Shown here in pieces: positions 29,076 through 37,519 of a DNA stretch of 64,000 nucleotides (its first letter is position 1; each line of letters begins with the position of its first letter). The DNA is taken from contig WGNU01000001.1 in the NCBI GenBank assembly GCA_016124385.1, forward strand, positions 1 to 64,000, given 5' to 3'. Source of the DNA: Alphaproteobacteria bacterium (GTDB lineage Bacteria > Pseudomonadota > Alphaproteobacteria > Micropepsales > Micropepsaceae). Both the position numbers and the translations under genes were made by a program. Under the pieces are notes generated by a model. The model worked only from the letters and a program-made list of their open reading frames with translations, was not told the origin of the DNA and searched no databases.

Positions 29076-29588
29076 CTAGGCGACGGGATTCCGCACGAGC
29101 GCGATGTCGTCGAGCGTGCGCTGCAGGGTCAGCTTGTCGAGCGAGGCGATAGGTAACGCCGCGAAAATGTCGAGCCGCCGGCGGATCTGCCTGAACACCT
29201 CAAGGAACACCGAGTAGATTTCGGCTTGCGTGCCCGTCGCCTCGGCGGGGTCCTCGAACGGCCAATGTGCGCTGATCGGCTGGCCCGGCCAGATCGGGCA
29301 GGCTTCCTTCGCTGCGTTGCTGCACACGGTGAAGACGAAATCCATCTTCGGCGCGCCGGGTTTGGCGAATTCTTCCCAGGATTTGGGTCGTGCGGCGTTG
29401 ACGGGCACCCGCGCGATCCGCAACACCTCAAGCGCGACGGGATTGACCTGGGCTGCCGGGCGCGACCCGGCGCTGTAGGCGCGGAACCGGTCGGCGCCGA
29501 TATAATTCAGGTATGCCTCACACATAATCGAGCGGGCAGAGTTTCCGGTGCACAGGAAAAGAACGTTCTGAATGCGCGAGTCGGCCAT
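29076..29588 (-). CDS. arsC: Arsenate reductase, low-molecular-weight phosphatase/thioredoxin type
   Basis: Reduces arsenate to arsenite. It has 170 residues with the P-loop CTGNSARS (Cys13-Ser20), and two further cysteines (Cys89, Cys97) fit the relay that ends as a disulfide reduced by thioredoxin. The C-terminal part (AEIYSVFLEVFRQIRRRLDI) matches family members that sit in ars operons. The gene lies 12 nt downstream of arsR and 3 nt upstream of the aquaporin gene. Confidence 0.93.
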   Translation of the reverse strand: MADSRIQNVLFLCTGNSARSIMCEAYLNYIGADRFRAYSAGSRPAAQVNPVALEVLRIARVPVNAARPKSWEEFAKPGAPKMDFVFTVCSNAAKEACPIWPGQPISAHWPFEDPAEATGTQAEIYSVFLEVFRQIRRRLDIFAALPIASLDKLTLQRTLDDIALVRNPVA

Positions 29589-29600
29589 TGCCGGCGTCTC

Positions 29601-29987
29601 CTATTTGGCTGTCTGCCGCGCGCGCGGGGCGCGGTCGCCTTGGTCCTTCGATGAGGCGGGCCCGCAGCCCGCGGCGGACGACGCCACCCCGCAGACTTCC
29701 GGATGCCCTTGGCAGCAATCTTCCATGAGGAACGCGACGACGCCCCGCATCGCGCCGAAATTGGGCGCGTAGAGAATGTGCCGGCTCGCGCGGCGCGAGC
29801 TGATGAGGCCGGCCTGCTCCAGCTCCTTCAGGTGGAACGAGAGAGTCGGCGCCGCGACGTCGAGCGCCTCGGCGATGCGCCCGGCCGCGAGGCCATCGGG
29901 CCCCGCGGCGACGAGCGTGCGGAAAATGCTCAGGCGTGTTTCCTGCGCGAGCGCGGCGAGGGCTTTGAGAACGGCCTTGGATTCCAT
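29601..29987 (-). CDS. arsR: ArsR family arsenic-sensing repressor
   Basis: A 128-residue winged-helix metalloregulator that leaves its operator when As(III) binds. The recognition helix region is VAAPTLSFHLKELEQAG. The C-terminal cysteines Cys91-Cys92 and Cys99 (EDCCQGHPEVC) resemble the C-terminal triad of the Acidithiobacillus ArsR rather than the E. coli CVC site in helix 4; an extra Cys108 follows. There is no clear SD before the ATG, and the operator at 29993-30013 is immediately upstream. It probably controls both arsR-arsC-aqpS and arsI. Confidence 0.93.
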   Translation of the reverse strand: MESKAVLKALAALAQETRLSIFRTLVAAGPDGLAAGRIAEALDVAAPTLSFHLKELEQAGLISSRRASRHILYAPNFGAMRGVVAFLMEDCCQGHPEVCGVASSAAGCGPASSKDQGDRAPRARQTAK

Positions 29988-29992
29988 AATTC

Positions 29993-30013
29993 AACGATAA
30001 TGGAATCATCGAA
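29993..30013 (-). promoter_or_regulatory. Putative ArsR operator in front of arsR
   Basis: An imperfect dyad: AACGATAAT (29993-30001), a 3-nt spacer, and ATCATCGAA (30005-30013). The shared CGATAAT half-site also occurs in the perfect dyad in front of arsI. It is 6 bp from the arsR start codon, so a bound repressor would block transcription or initiation. Confidence 0.6.
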
Positions 30014-30049
30014 GAACGCAAGCGGCGGCACGGTGCCCTCTTGGGATTT

Positions 30050-30490
30050 TCAGCCCGTGCAGCAGCCGGCTGTCAGCGGCGTGGCGGGCGCCGCTGCCTT
30101 CGCTTCGAAGCCGCGCGCGTCGCCATAGACCGTGATCGACCCCGAGGTATGGAAATTCTCCCACGCGATGCCGGCCGGATCGCGGATCCAGGCTTTGTCC
30201 GAGACCGCGTAGCAGCACTCGGCCTTTTCTTCCTGCAGCACCTCGCTCCGGGTTGCCGCGGCGCGCGCCGCGAGATCGGCGAGCACGTCCTCGCTCGGCG
30301 CCTCGAAGCCGAGATGGCTGAGCCCGGCGGCCTCGCCGACCGAGATCGCGAAATTGAGCGCAGGGTCCTCCATCACCCACTTGGCGTAGTCGGCTTCGCG
30401 GCGTACCGGCGCGCGGCCGAACAGGGCTTCATAGAAGACGATCGCCGGATCGAGGGCCGGAACGGTGACGTGAACGTGGAAACGGGTCAT
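30050..30490 (-). CDS. arsI: ArsI/CadI-type vicinal-oxygen-chelate protein (C-As lyase family)
   Basis: A 146-residue VOC-fold protein. Family members cleave the carbon-arsenic bond of methylarsenite and aromatic arsenicals using Fe(II) and O2. The vicinal cysteine pair that binds trivalent arsenicals is in KAECCYAVSDKAW (Cys92-Cys93). Metal ligands are expected at His5 or His7, His59 (GLSHLGFE) and Glu111 (GIAWEN). A second CC pair ends the protein (GCCTG). The SD AAGGAGAG precedes the ATG. It has its own perfect operator and a 62-bp gap to arsR. Some members are merely cadmium/arsenic-induced (CadI). Confidence 0.85.
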   Translation of the reverse strand: MTRFHVHVTVPALDPAIVFYEALFGRAPVRREADYAKWVMEDPALNFAISVGEAAGLSHLGFEAPSEDVLADLAARAAATRSEVLQEEKAECCYAVSDKAWIRDPAGIAWENFHTSGSITVYGDARGFEAKAAAPATPLTAGCCTG

Positions 30491-30501
30491 GGGACTCTCC
30501 T

Positions 30502-30527
30502 TTTCGATAATTCGACAATTATCGAAA
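30502..30527 (-). promoter_or_regulatory. ArsR-type operator in front of arsI
   Basis: A perfect inverted repeat: TTTCGATAATT (30502-30512), spacer CGAC, AATTATCGAAA (30517-30527). It lies 11 bp upstream of the arsI start, just before the SD. The AT-rich sequence upstream on the minus strand (TTGATT, then TATTAT) suggests that the promoter overlaps it. Confidence 0.7.
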
Positions 30528-30553
30528 TAATAGGCTGAATCAAGAGTGAGGGT

Positions 30554-30573
30554 GATCCGGCGCGCGCCGGATC
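30554..30573. terminator. Perfect 20-bp palindrome between sdhB and the ars operon
   Basis: The sequence GATCCGGCGCGCGCCGGATC is its own reverse complement (10-bp arms, no spacer). It lies about 53 bp after the sdhB stop and upstream of the arsI promoter. It could fold as a strong stem in RNA and stop sdhB transcripts, although no U-run follows. A protein-binding site is an alternative. Confidence 0.4.
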
Positions 30574-30626
30574 GATAGGACTGAAACGCTAAGGTTAGAG
30601 ACGCATCGGGAAGGCGCGTGCGGAAA

Positions 30627-31418
30627 TTAGCCGCGCCGCACCGCGACCATTTTCTTCACTTCCGCGATCGCCTTGGCGGGGTTGAGCCCTTTGGGGCACG
30701 CGCTCGCGCAATTCATGATCGTGTGACAGCGATAGAGCCGGAACGGATCTTCCAGATCGTTGAGCCGCTCGCCCGTCGCCTCGTCGCGGCTGTCGGCGAG
30801 CCAGCGATAGGATTGCAGCAGCGCCGCCGGGCCCAGATACCGGTCGCCGTTCCACCAATAGCTGGGACATGACGTCGAGCAGCATGCGCACAGGATGCAC
30901 TCATAGAGCCCGTCGAGCTTCGCGCGGTCGGCGGGCGACTGCCGCCACTCGGTCTCAGGCTCCGGACTCTTGGACTTAAGGAACGGCTCGATCGAGGCGT
31001 ATTGCTGATAAAATTGCGTGAGGTCCGGCACCAGATCCTTCACGACCGGCATGTGCGGGAGCGGATAGATGGCGACGGCGCCCTTCACCTCCGCGCTCGC
31101 CTTCGTGCAGGCGAGCGTGTTCGACCCGTCGATGTTCATCGCGCATGATCCGCACACGCCCTCGCGGCACGAGCGGCGGAAGGTCAGCGTCGGATCGATC
31201 TCGTTTTTGATCTTGATGAGCGCGTCGAGCACCATCGGCCCGGTTTGACCCATATCGAGCGTATACGTGTCGATACGCGGATTCTTCGCGTCTTCCGGCG
31301 TCCAGCGATAGACCTTAAACTCTTTCAGGGCGGCCTTCTTACCCCCTTCGGTCTTCGGTTTCGGCCAGGTCTTGCCTGTCTTGACCGTGCTGTTCTTGGG
31401 AAGGGTGAGCTGAACCAT
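30627..31418 (-). CDS. sdhB: Succinate dehydrogenase iron-sulfur subunit
   Basis: Carries the three Fe-S clusters of complex II, 263 residues. The [2Fe-2S] motif is [12 protein letters not shown] plus a later Cys, the [4Fe-4S] motif is [11 protein letters not shown], and the [3Fe-4S] motif is [14 protein letters not shown]. All ligands are present. It is separated from sdhA by the creD and SDR genes and has its own 207-bp upstream gap, so it may have a private promoter. Confidence 0.97.
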   Translation of the reverse strand: MVQLTLPKNSTVKTGKTWPKPKTEGGKKAALKEFKVYRWTPEDAKNPRIDTYTLDMGQTGPMVLDALIKIKNEIDPTLTFRRSCREGVCGSCAMNIDGSNTLACTKASAEVKGAVAIYPLPHMPVVKDLVPDLTQFYQQYASIEPFLKSKSPEPETEWRQSPADRAKLDGLYECILCACCSTSCPSYWWNGDRYLGPAALLQSYRWLADSRDEATGERLNDLEDPFRLYRCHTIMNCASACPKGLNPAKAIAEVKKMVAVRRG

Positions 31419-31532
31419 GGGGGCGCCGATCCTGAAGTGACCTTAGGGAAGGCTTGCTTACCTTCTCCGTATCGAGAGATAGAGCGGATCGCCGCCGGAG
31501 GAAAGTGGCGAGCGAGCCTTGCCCAAAACGTC

Positions 31533-31608
31533 ACCACCCGCGACAGCGGGTGGTCCACATCACCAAAATGGTCAGAGGACATGGATCGCCCGCACGAAGG
31601 CGGGCGAT
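31533..31608. repeat. Two adjacent hairpins, REP-like element
   Basis: Two strong stem-loops lie 30 bp apart in the gap between the creD 3' end and sdhB. The first has 9-bp arms ACCACCCGC/GCGGGTGGT with loop GACA (31533-31554). The second has 9-bp arms ATCGCCCGC/GCGGGCGAT with a 6-nt loop (31585-31608), flanked by GG and GACG. The pattern resembles the paired palindromes of alphaproteobacterial REP-type intergenic repeats. They may stabilise or end the creD transcript. Confidence 0.5.
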
Positions 31609-31625
31609 GACGCATGCGGCAGGAG

Positions 31626-32987
31626 TTATTGGGCGCTCGCCCCCTCCATCCTGGCGGGCGGCAGCTGCGCCACTTGATACCAATCGACGTTCCGGGTGAG
31701 GAGCATCGTCAGCGCCAGCGCGATGAAGGTCGCGACCGAGCCGATCAGCAGCGCGTAGTCTTCCTGGATGAGGAGCAGATAGAGCACGCCGTAGAGCCCG
31801 GCGAGCAGCACGAGCACGAGCAGCGCGCGCGCGAAGCTCTTCAGCGCGGACCAGGAATAAAGCGCGATGAGCACGACCGTTGCGCTGGCGCCCCAGAGAT
31901 ACGCCATCTCGAAGCCGACATTCTCCGAGAGCGAGAGCAGCAGCAGGTAGAAGACCACCTGCGCCGAGCCGACGAGGAGATACTGCACGGCATGGACCCG
32001 CGAGCCGGTGAGCGTTTCCATCAGGAAGAAGATAAGGAAGCCGAGCCCGACGAACAGGATCGCGTATTTCAGCGCCCGCTCGATCGTCTGATAGAAATCG
32101 ACCGGCTGATAAAACGAGACGCCGAACTTCGCGCTGCCGAGCAGCGAGAACACATCGTTCGGATTCGCCATCGCCTGCGGCACGTTGCGCGCGAGATGCG
32201 GCACGTGCCACTCGGCCGAAAAGCCCTTCTCGCCCACTTGGCGCGTCGCCGGCAGGAACGATCCCTGGAAGCTGGGATGCGGCCAGTCGCCGGCAATCGT
32301 CACGTCGCTCATCACGCCGACGGGCGCGACGAAGAATTCCTGCGTGCCGTTGAGTTTCAGCGCGATCTCGAAGCGCTTGGACCCGCCCTCGCCCGTGATC
32401 GGCACGGTCGCGCGCATGCCCTGCGCGTAGGTCGTATCGGGCAGCGTGCCCGGCGAAAAGGAGAGCGGCTGTCCCGCCCAGGTGAGGCTCGCGGCTTCCG
32501 TCAGCCCGCGCAGATCGCCGACATAGAGGATCAGCTGCGCCTTGTCCCACGCGACGCGCGCGGGCGTGATGCCGATCGCAGCGAAATCGGGCGCGGCGAA
32601 CGAGCCAGAGAGCGTCACCGCCGAGCGGAAGACGTTGACTTCGAAAATGCCGCGCGCGCGCGTTTCGGTTTCCGTTTGCGCGTCGAGCTTGAAGGCATCC
32701 GGCAGGAAGATCGCCGTCGCCGCGCGCTCGATGGTGCGCGGCGTTCCTTTCTCATCGAAATTCGTCTCGAGCGTCCAATAGGGCACCGCGATCATCGGGC
32801 CGGTGATCGTTTGGCTGCCGCCCCAGCCCGAGGCGATGTCGTTCGCGGCGCCGGCCGCATAGTCCTGCCGCTCGAAGAGGACGGCCGAGACTAGGAGCAG
32901 CGGAATGGACATCAGAAGGGTCAGAAACCCGACCAGGAAGAATTTGAGCCCGGGCGCGCGCGCCGCCGGGAGGTAAGCCGTCGCCAT
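31626..32987 (-). CDS. creD: Inner membrane protein CreD-like
   Basis: A 453-residue envelope protein of the CreD family. An N-terminal helix (about 13-40) anchors a large periplasmic domain (about 41-300), and a cluster of five or six helices (about 305-440) follows. Family hallmarks are visible in GVSFYQPVDFYQTIERALKYA and GLGFLIFFLMETL. CreD belongs to the CreBC regulon in enterobacteria and affects envelope integrity and beta-lactam response; no creBC is seen here. It is 92 bp downstream of the SDR gene on the same strand. Confidence 0.92.
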   Translation of the reverse strand: MATAYLPAARAPGLKFFLVGFLTLLMSIPLLLVSAVLFERQDYAAGAANDIASGWGGSQTITGPMIAVPYWTLETNFDEKGTPRTIERAATAIFLPDAFKLDAQTETETRARGIFEVNVFRSAVTLSGSFAAPDFAAIGITPARVAWDKAQLILYVGDLRGLTEAASLTWAGQPLSFSPGTLPDTTYAQGMRATVPITGEGGSKRFEIALKLNGTQEFFVAPVGVMSDVTIAGDWPHPSFQGSFLPATRQVGEKGFSAEWHVPHLARNVPQAMANPNDVFSLLGSAKFGVSFYQPVDFYQTIERALKYAILFVGLGFLIFFLMETLTGSRVHAVQYLLVGSAQVVFYLLLLSLSENVGFEMAYLWGASATVVLIALYSWSALKSFARALLVLVLLAGLYGVLYLLLIQEDYALLIGSVATFIALALTMLLTRNVDWYQVAQLPPARMEGASAQ

Positions 32988-33079
32988 GGAAGCAATCCCC
33001 GCGTTTTCCAGTGGAGACCATCTCTTGCGGGCGCATCGTGGCGCAGTCGGGTTGGGATTGTGGCGGGGCGGTGGCGGCG

Positions 33080-33877
33080 CTACCGCTCACCGCCGGGCCC
33101 GGGCGGCGGCACGAACCGCTGAACGCCGGTGGGGGAAAGCCGCGACAGCGCGAAGAGGAAGCGCGACGTCCGGCTGGGGATGAGGAAGAAGCCGCCTTTG
33201 CCGGCCCGCTTCCAAGCATAGCGCCCGACCTCCTTCGCCGACATGATCCCGCCCGCGGCCTCGGCCTTGGCGACCGATTGCGGCTTGGTGAGATTCTCCC
33301 GGTCGAAGCCAGGCGTACGCGTCGCGGGCGGGCAGAGCGTCTGCACCGTCACGCCGAAGGGCTTGAGTTCGTGGCGGAGCGCGGAGGAAAACCCGACCAC
33401 GGCGTGCTTGGACGCCGTATAGACCGACCAGCCGAAGAGCCCGAGATAGCCGAGATCCGACGCGGTCGTGACGATTGTGCCCGCGCCGCGCTTCGCCATT
33501 GCCGGTGCGAACGCCCGCGCGACATGGATCGGCCCGCCCGCGTTGACCGCGAGCATCTCCCACACATGCTCGTCGCGCACGTCTTCAAGGAAGGCCGCGA
33601 TCGCGAACCCCGCGCAGTGGAACAGCCGGTCCGGCGGCGCCCCGGCGCTCAGATAGGCCTCTGCCGCCGCGCGCACGGCGGTCGGGTCGCTGACATCGAC
33701 GGAGGAAACGGCGACTTCCGGCCGCCCCTTGCGGCGCATCGCGTTGAGGCTGGCGGCGGCCTCGGCGAGCTTGGCCGGATCGCGCGCCCAGAGCGTGACG
33801 CTCGCGCCCGCCTTCACGGCCTCGGCCGCGATCGCATAGCCGATGCCTTCCGATCCGCCGGTGATGAGAACGTTCAT
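33080..33877 (-). CDS. Short-chain dehydrogenase/reductase, 3-ketodihydrosphingosine reductase-like
   Basis: A 265-residue classical SDR. The cofactor motif is GGSEGIG (7-13), the catalytic Ser140 is in TTASDLGY, and Tyr153-x-x-x-Lys157 is in YTASK. The C-terminal region with a hydrophobic/basic end (FLIPSRTSRFLFALSRL) suggests membrane contact. That and the overall style resemble 3-ketodihydrosphingosine reductases, but the substrate is uncertain. It lies 34 bp after sdhA, inside the interrupted sdh operon. Confidence 0.78.
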   Translation of the reverse strand: MNVLITGGSEGIGYAIAAEAVKAGASVTLWARDPAKLAEAAASLNAMRRKGRPEVAVSSVDVSDPTAVRAAAEAYLSAGAPPDRLFHCAGFAIAAFLEDVRDEHVWEMLAVNAGGPIHVARAFAPAMAKRGAGTIVTTASDLGYLGLFGWSVYTASKHAVVGFSSALRHELKPFGVTVQTLCPPATRTPGFDRENLTKPQSVAKAEAAGGIMSAKEVGRYAWKRAGKGGFFLIPSRTSRFLFALSRLSPTGVQRFVPPPGPGGER

Positions 33878-33911
33878 CGCCTGCCCCCTCGCGAGAGCGG
33901 CCCCGCTCTCC

Positions 33912-35696
33912 TCAGTACACGCGCGCCTTGGGCGCGATGTACTCGACGTCGTTGGTGAGAGTGTAGGTGTGCACCGGGCGATAATCGAGCGTCACCTTGC
34001 CCGCCCCATCGATCCAGGCGAGAGTGTGCTTCATCCACGTCTCATCGTTGCGCTCGGCGAAATCTTCCCGCGCGTGCGCGCCGCGACTTTCCTTGCGGTT
34101 GGCGGCGGATTCGACCGTGACGACCGCCTGCGCGATCAGATTGTCGAATTCGAGCGTCTCCATGAGGTCCGAGTTCCAGATCATCGAACGGTCCGAGACC
34201 TGAATGTCGGGCAGCCCCTGATAGACTTCGGCGACGAGATGCCGGCCTTCCTCCAGCACCTCACCGGTGCGGAAGACGGCGCAATTCGTCTGCATCACGC
34301 GCTGCATCTTGAGGCGCAAATCGGCGGTCTTGTTGCTGCCCTTGGCGTTGCGGAATTTGTCGAGCCGCGCGAGCGCGTTCTCGCCCGCCGATTTCGGCAT
34401 CTCCGCGTGCTTCTCGCCGGCCTTGACCGTCGCCGCGCAGCGAAGGCCCGCCGCCCGCCCGAAGACGACGAGATCGATCAAGGAGTTCGAGCCCAGCCGG
34501 TTCGCGCCGTGTACCGAAACGCACGCCGCCTCGCCGATCGCCATCAGGCCCGGCACCACGGTATCGGGGTCGCCGTTCTTCAGCGTCAGCACTTCGCCGT
34601 GATAATTCGTCGGGATCCCGCCCATGTTGTAGTGGACGGTCGGCAGCACCGGGATCGGCTGCTTCGTGACGTCCACGCCCGCGAAGATTTTGGCGCTTTC
34701 CGAAATGCCGGGCAGCCGCTCGTGCAAGATCTTCGGATCGAGGTGATCGAGATGGAGATAGATATGATCCTTGAGCGGACCGACGCCGCGCCCTTCGCGG
34801 ATCTCCATCGTCATCGCGCGGCTGACGACATCGCGTGACGCGAGATCCTTGGCCGACGGCGCATAGCGCTCCATGAAGCGCTCGCCTTCGGAGTTCGTCA
34901 GGTACCCGCCCTCGCCGCGCGCGCCCTCGGTGATGAGGCAGCCCGCGCCATAGATGCCGGTCGGGTGGAACTGCACGAACTCCATGTCCTGAAGCGGCAG
35001 CCCCGCGCGCAGCACCATCGCGTTGCCATCGCCCGTGCAGGTATGCGCGGACGTGCAGGAGAAATAGGTGCGCCCATACCCGCCGGTCGCCAGGATCACC
35101 TCATGCGCGCGGAAGCGGTGGATCGTGCCATCGTCCAGGCACCACGCCATCACGCCCCGGCACGCGCCTTCGTCCATGATGAGGTCGAGCGCGAAATACT
35201 CGATGAAGAACTGCACCTTGTTCCGCACGCATTGGCCATAGAGCGTGTGGAGGATCGCGTGGCCCGTGCGGTCGGCGGCGGCGCAGGTACGCTGGATCGG
35301 CGCCTCGCCGTAATTCTTCGTCATGCCGCCGAAGGCGCGCTGATAGATCTTGCCGTCCGGCGTGCGGCTGAACGGCACGCCCCAATGCTCAAGCTCATAG
35401 ACGGCGGCCGGCGCCTCGCGGCAGAGATATTCGATCGCGTCCTGATCGCCCAGCCAGTCAGACCCCTTCACGGTGTCGTACATGTGCCAGCGCCAATCGT
35501 CCTCGCCCATGTTGCCGAGCGAGGCCGAGATGCCGCCTTGCGCGGCGACGGTGTGGCTGCGCGTCGGGAACACCTTTGTGATGCACGCGGTGCGAAGTCC
35601 CGCCTGCGCCGCGCCGAGCGTCGCGCGCAGGCCCGAGCCGCCGGCGCCGACGACGACGACGTCATAAGTGTGATCGACGATGGTATAGGCGGACAT
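33912..35696 (-). CDS. sdhA: Succinate dehydrogenase flavoprotein subunit
   Basis: Oxidises succinate to fumarate with covalent FAD, 594 residues. The FAD Rossmann motif [16 protein letters not shown] is at 13-28, and the flavin-linked His is in [10 protein letters not shown]. The substrate and active-site features [15 protein letters not shown] and [12 protein letters not shown] are present. It follows sdhD by 12 bp. Downstream, SDR and creD genes replace the expected sdhB. Confidence 0.97.
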   Translation of the reverse strand: MSAYTIVDHTYDVVVVGAGGSGLRATLGAAQAGLRTACITKVFPTRSHTVAAQGGISASLGNMGEDDWRWHMYDTVKGSDWLGDQDAIEYLCREAPAAVYELEHWGVPFSRTPDGKIYQRAFGGMTKNYGEAPIQRTCAAADRTGHAILHTLYGQCVRNKVQFFIEYFALDLIMDEGACRGVMAWCLDDGTIHRFRAHEVILATGGYGRTYFSCTSAHTCTGDGNAMVLRAGLPLQDMEFVQFHPTGIYGAGCLITEGARGEGGYLTNSEGERFMERYAPSAKDLASRDVVSRAMTMEIREGRGVGPLKDHIYLHLDHLDPKILHERLPGISESAKIFAGVDVTKQPIPVLPTVHYNMGGIPTNYHGEVLTLKNGDPDTVVPGLMAIGEAACVSVHGANRLGSNSLIDLVVFGRAAGLRCAATVKAGEKHAEMPKSAGENALARLDKFRNAKGSNKTADLRLKMQRVMQTNCAVFRTGEVLEEGRHLVAEVYQGLPDIQVSDRSMIWNSDLMETLEFDNLIAQAVVTVESAANRKESRGAHAREDFAERNDETWMKHTLAWIDGAGKVTLDYRPVHTYTLTNDVEYIAPKARVY

Positions 35697-35708
35697 GGCG
35701 CGGCGATC

Positions 35709-36095
35709 CTAAAGCGCGATACGGAGGACGGCAAAGATGGCGGCGGCCCCCACCCCGATGGTCAAGAAGCGGTTGAGGAGGAGCAGCATCCACTTCGAAC
35801 TCTCTTTGTGAATGTAGTCCTCGATGACGACTTGGATACCCAATTGCGAGTGATAGAGCGCGGCGGCGATGAGGAGCACCATCAAAACCGCGTTATAGGG
35901 CTCGGCGATAAACGCGATCACCTGCGCGTGCGGCGCGCCGACCATCGCGACCAGCGAAACGAGCAGCCAGATGACGAGCGGCACGAGCGCGAGCGCGCTC
36001 ACGCGCTGCGCCCACCAATGCTCGCCCCCATGGCCCGCGCCCCCCGCGCCTTGCGCGCGCGCCAGCGGCGATGACGATTTTGCGAGGTCCGCCAT
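35709..36095 (-). CDS. sdhD: Succinate dehydrogenase membrane anchor subunit D
   Basis: The small heme/quinone anchor of complex II, 128 residues with three helices (about 36-57, 65-87 and 100-122). A His in YHSQLGIQVVIEDYIH sits where the heme b ligand is expected. The ATG at 36095 overlaps the sdhC stop as TGATG. A longer upstream frame would add eight residues inside sdhC and is less likely. Confidence 0.93.
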   Translation of the reverse strand: MADLAKSSSPLARAQGAGGAGHGGEHWWAQRVSALALVPLVIWLLVSLVAMVGAPHAQVIAFIAEPYNAVLMVLLIAAALYHSQLGIQVVIEDYIHKESSKWMLLLLNRFLTIGVGAAAIFAVLRIAL

Positions 36096-36517
36096 CAGCC
36101 GAGATCTCCCTTGACCCAATAGCCCGCGAGCCAGATCGCGAGCGTGACGAGGATCGTGAGCCCGTAGACGAGCCGCCCGGTCGCGTTCGCGGTCCGCACG
36201 CGGAAGCCCGCGCCGACGTCCCAGAAGAGATGCCGGATGCCGTTGAGCAGGTGATAGACGAGCGAGAGCGTGAACCCGAGCAGCACGAAGCGGCCGACCC
36301 AGTGATCCGCGAGGATCAGAAACGTTCCGTAGGCGTCAGGCCCCGCCGCCGCCGCGATCAGCCACCACGCGATCAGAAAGGCGCCGAGCGAGAGGCCGAC
36401 ACCCGTGATGCGGTGCAGGATCGAGGTCCCCATCGTGACGGGCCAGCGATAGATCTGCAGATGCGGCGAGAGGGGGCGGGGCCGGTGTGCCGGGCTAACC
36501 GCCTGTTTTTGAGCCAT
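36095..36517 (-). CDS. sdhC: Succinate dehydrogenase cytochrome b556 subunit
   Basis: The cytochrome b subunit of complex II, 140 residues, three helices. The family signature RPLSPHLQIYRWPVTMGTSI and HRITGVGLS (with the ubiquinone-site Ser and Arg) is at the N-terminus, and the heme-ligand His lies in LVYHLLNGIRHLFWD. It is the first gene of the sdh operon, with a good promoter upstream. Confidence 0.96.
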   Translation of the reverse strand: MAQKQAVSPAHRPRPLSPHLQIYRWPVTMGTSILHRITGVGLSLGAFLIAWWLIAAAAGPDAYGTFLILADHWVGRFVLLGFTLSLVYHLLNGIRHLFWDVGAGFRVRTANATGRLVYGLTILVTLAIWLAGYWVKGDLG

Positions 36518-36580
36518 GAATCGATCCCCGGGAACCGCGGCGCGGGCAATGCCGCGACGCAGCGATACGCGTCGGCCGGG

Positions 36581-36608
36581 AGTGTAGGTCCAAGGTTTCC
36601 GAAGTCAA
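36581..36608 (-). promoter_or_regulatory. Candidate sigma70-type promoter of sdhCDA
   Basis: On the minus strand, TTGACT (36608-36603) and TACACT (36586-36581) are separated by 16 nt. Transcription would begin near 36574, leaving about 57 nt before the sdhC start. It is an inference from sequence. Confidence 0.5.
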
Positions 36609-36633
36609 CGCGGCGTGGCGCGCGCCAAACCCC

Positions 36634-37278
36634 TTAGCTGGGCGGATAATCGGGATAGGCCGCCCGGCGGAAGAGCAGCCCGATGAGCGTGACGAACAGC
36701 GCCGCCGCGAGGAGCGCGCCGCCCAGATTGCGAAGGAACGCGCGGGCTTCCTCCGCGGTGCGCGCCCGCGCCTCGGCCTCGCGCCGCTCGGTGATCAGCC
36801 TTTGCCGTGCGGCGAGCGCCTGCTGCGTCACCACCGTCTCCATCCCGTTGATGCGCGACAGCGCGCCGTCGTCGCCCCGCTCATAGGCGTCGAATTCTTT
36901 CTGATAGCTCGCGAGCAGGCGCTGGCCCTCGTCCGCGTCATACGCGTACTCGACCATGCGCGTGACGGGCATGGCGCGCTGAAAGAGAAACTCGAGCCTC
37001 TGGCGGCGCCGCTCGGCAGGGTCTTCGATCGCCTGATAAGCAAGGGCCAGAACCTGGGCCTGCGCCTGAAGGGCGCTGTACTGAAAATCGACCTGCTCGG
37101 CGATCCGCAGCTGGTCTTCGATCTCCGCCGCGCGGGCGAGCGCCGCGTCGCGGTCTTCATCGGCCAGATCGGCTAGCACAAACAACAGCACCGCGCCGGC
37201 CACGCCGATCAGCGTGCCGAGCGTCATGGCGATGACCTCGATCGACCAGAAGCCGCGCGTGATGAATTCCCGCAGCAA
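36634..37278 (-). CDS. Uncharacterised membrane protein, helix - coiled coil - helix
   Basis: I do not recognise a family for this 214-residue protein. It has a membrane helix near the N-terminus (about 12-36) and a second near the C-terminus (about 184-203). Between them lies a long, charged, helical region (about 40-180), probably a coiled-coil periplasmic or sensor-type module, with EDQLRIAEQVDFQYSALQAQ and QRLITERREAEARARTAEEA. The layout is like the sensor part of chemoreceptors without a signalling domain. It is divergent from the HerA-like gene and 116 bp upstream of the sdhC start. Confidence 0.6.
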   Translation of the reverse strand: MLREFITRGFWSIEVIAMTLGTLIGVAGAVLLFVLADLADEDRDAALARAAEIEDQLRIAEQVDFQYSALQAQAQVLALAYQAIEDPAERRRQRLEFLFQRAMPVTRMVEYAYDADEGQRLLASYQKEFDAYERGDDGALSRINGMETVVTQQALAARQRLITERREAEARARTAEEARAFLRNLGGALLAAALFVTLIGLLFRRAAYPDYPPS

Positions 37279-37519
37279 GGGCGCTCCCTTGGGTGACGTC
37301 TCTCAGCGACTGACGCGAGCGTCGCGCGCGCCCGCACGAATCACCGCACATTCCATGCCATCTGGGGCTAGCACGCCGCGCGGGCTGGCGGGAGCGCGCC
37401 GGCGCGCTCCCGCCGCTTGCCGAGGCCGCCCGGCGCCGCCATGGTTCCCTTGCGGGGATCGCCGCCGCGTCCCGTTTTGGCACGCGGGCGCCGGGCGGTC
37501 CGACAAGGGGAGAGGGCGG

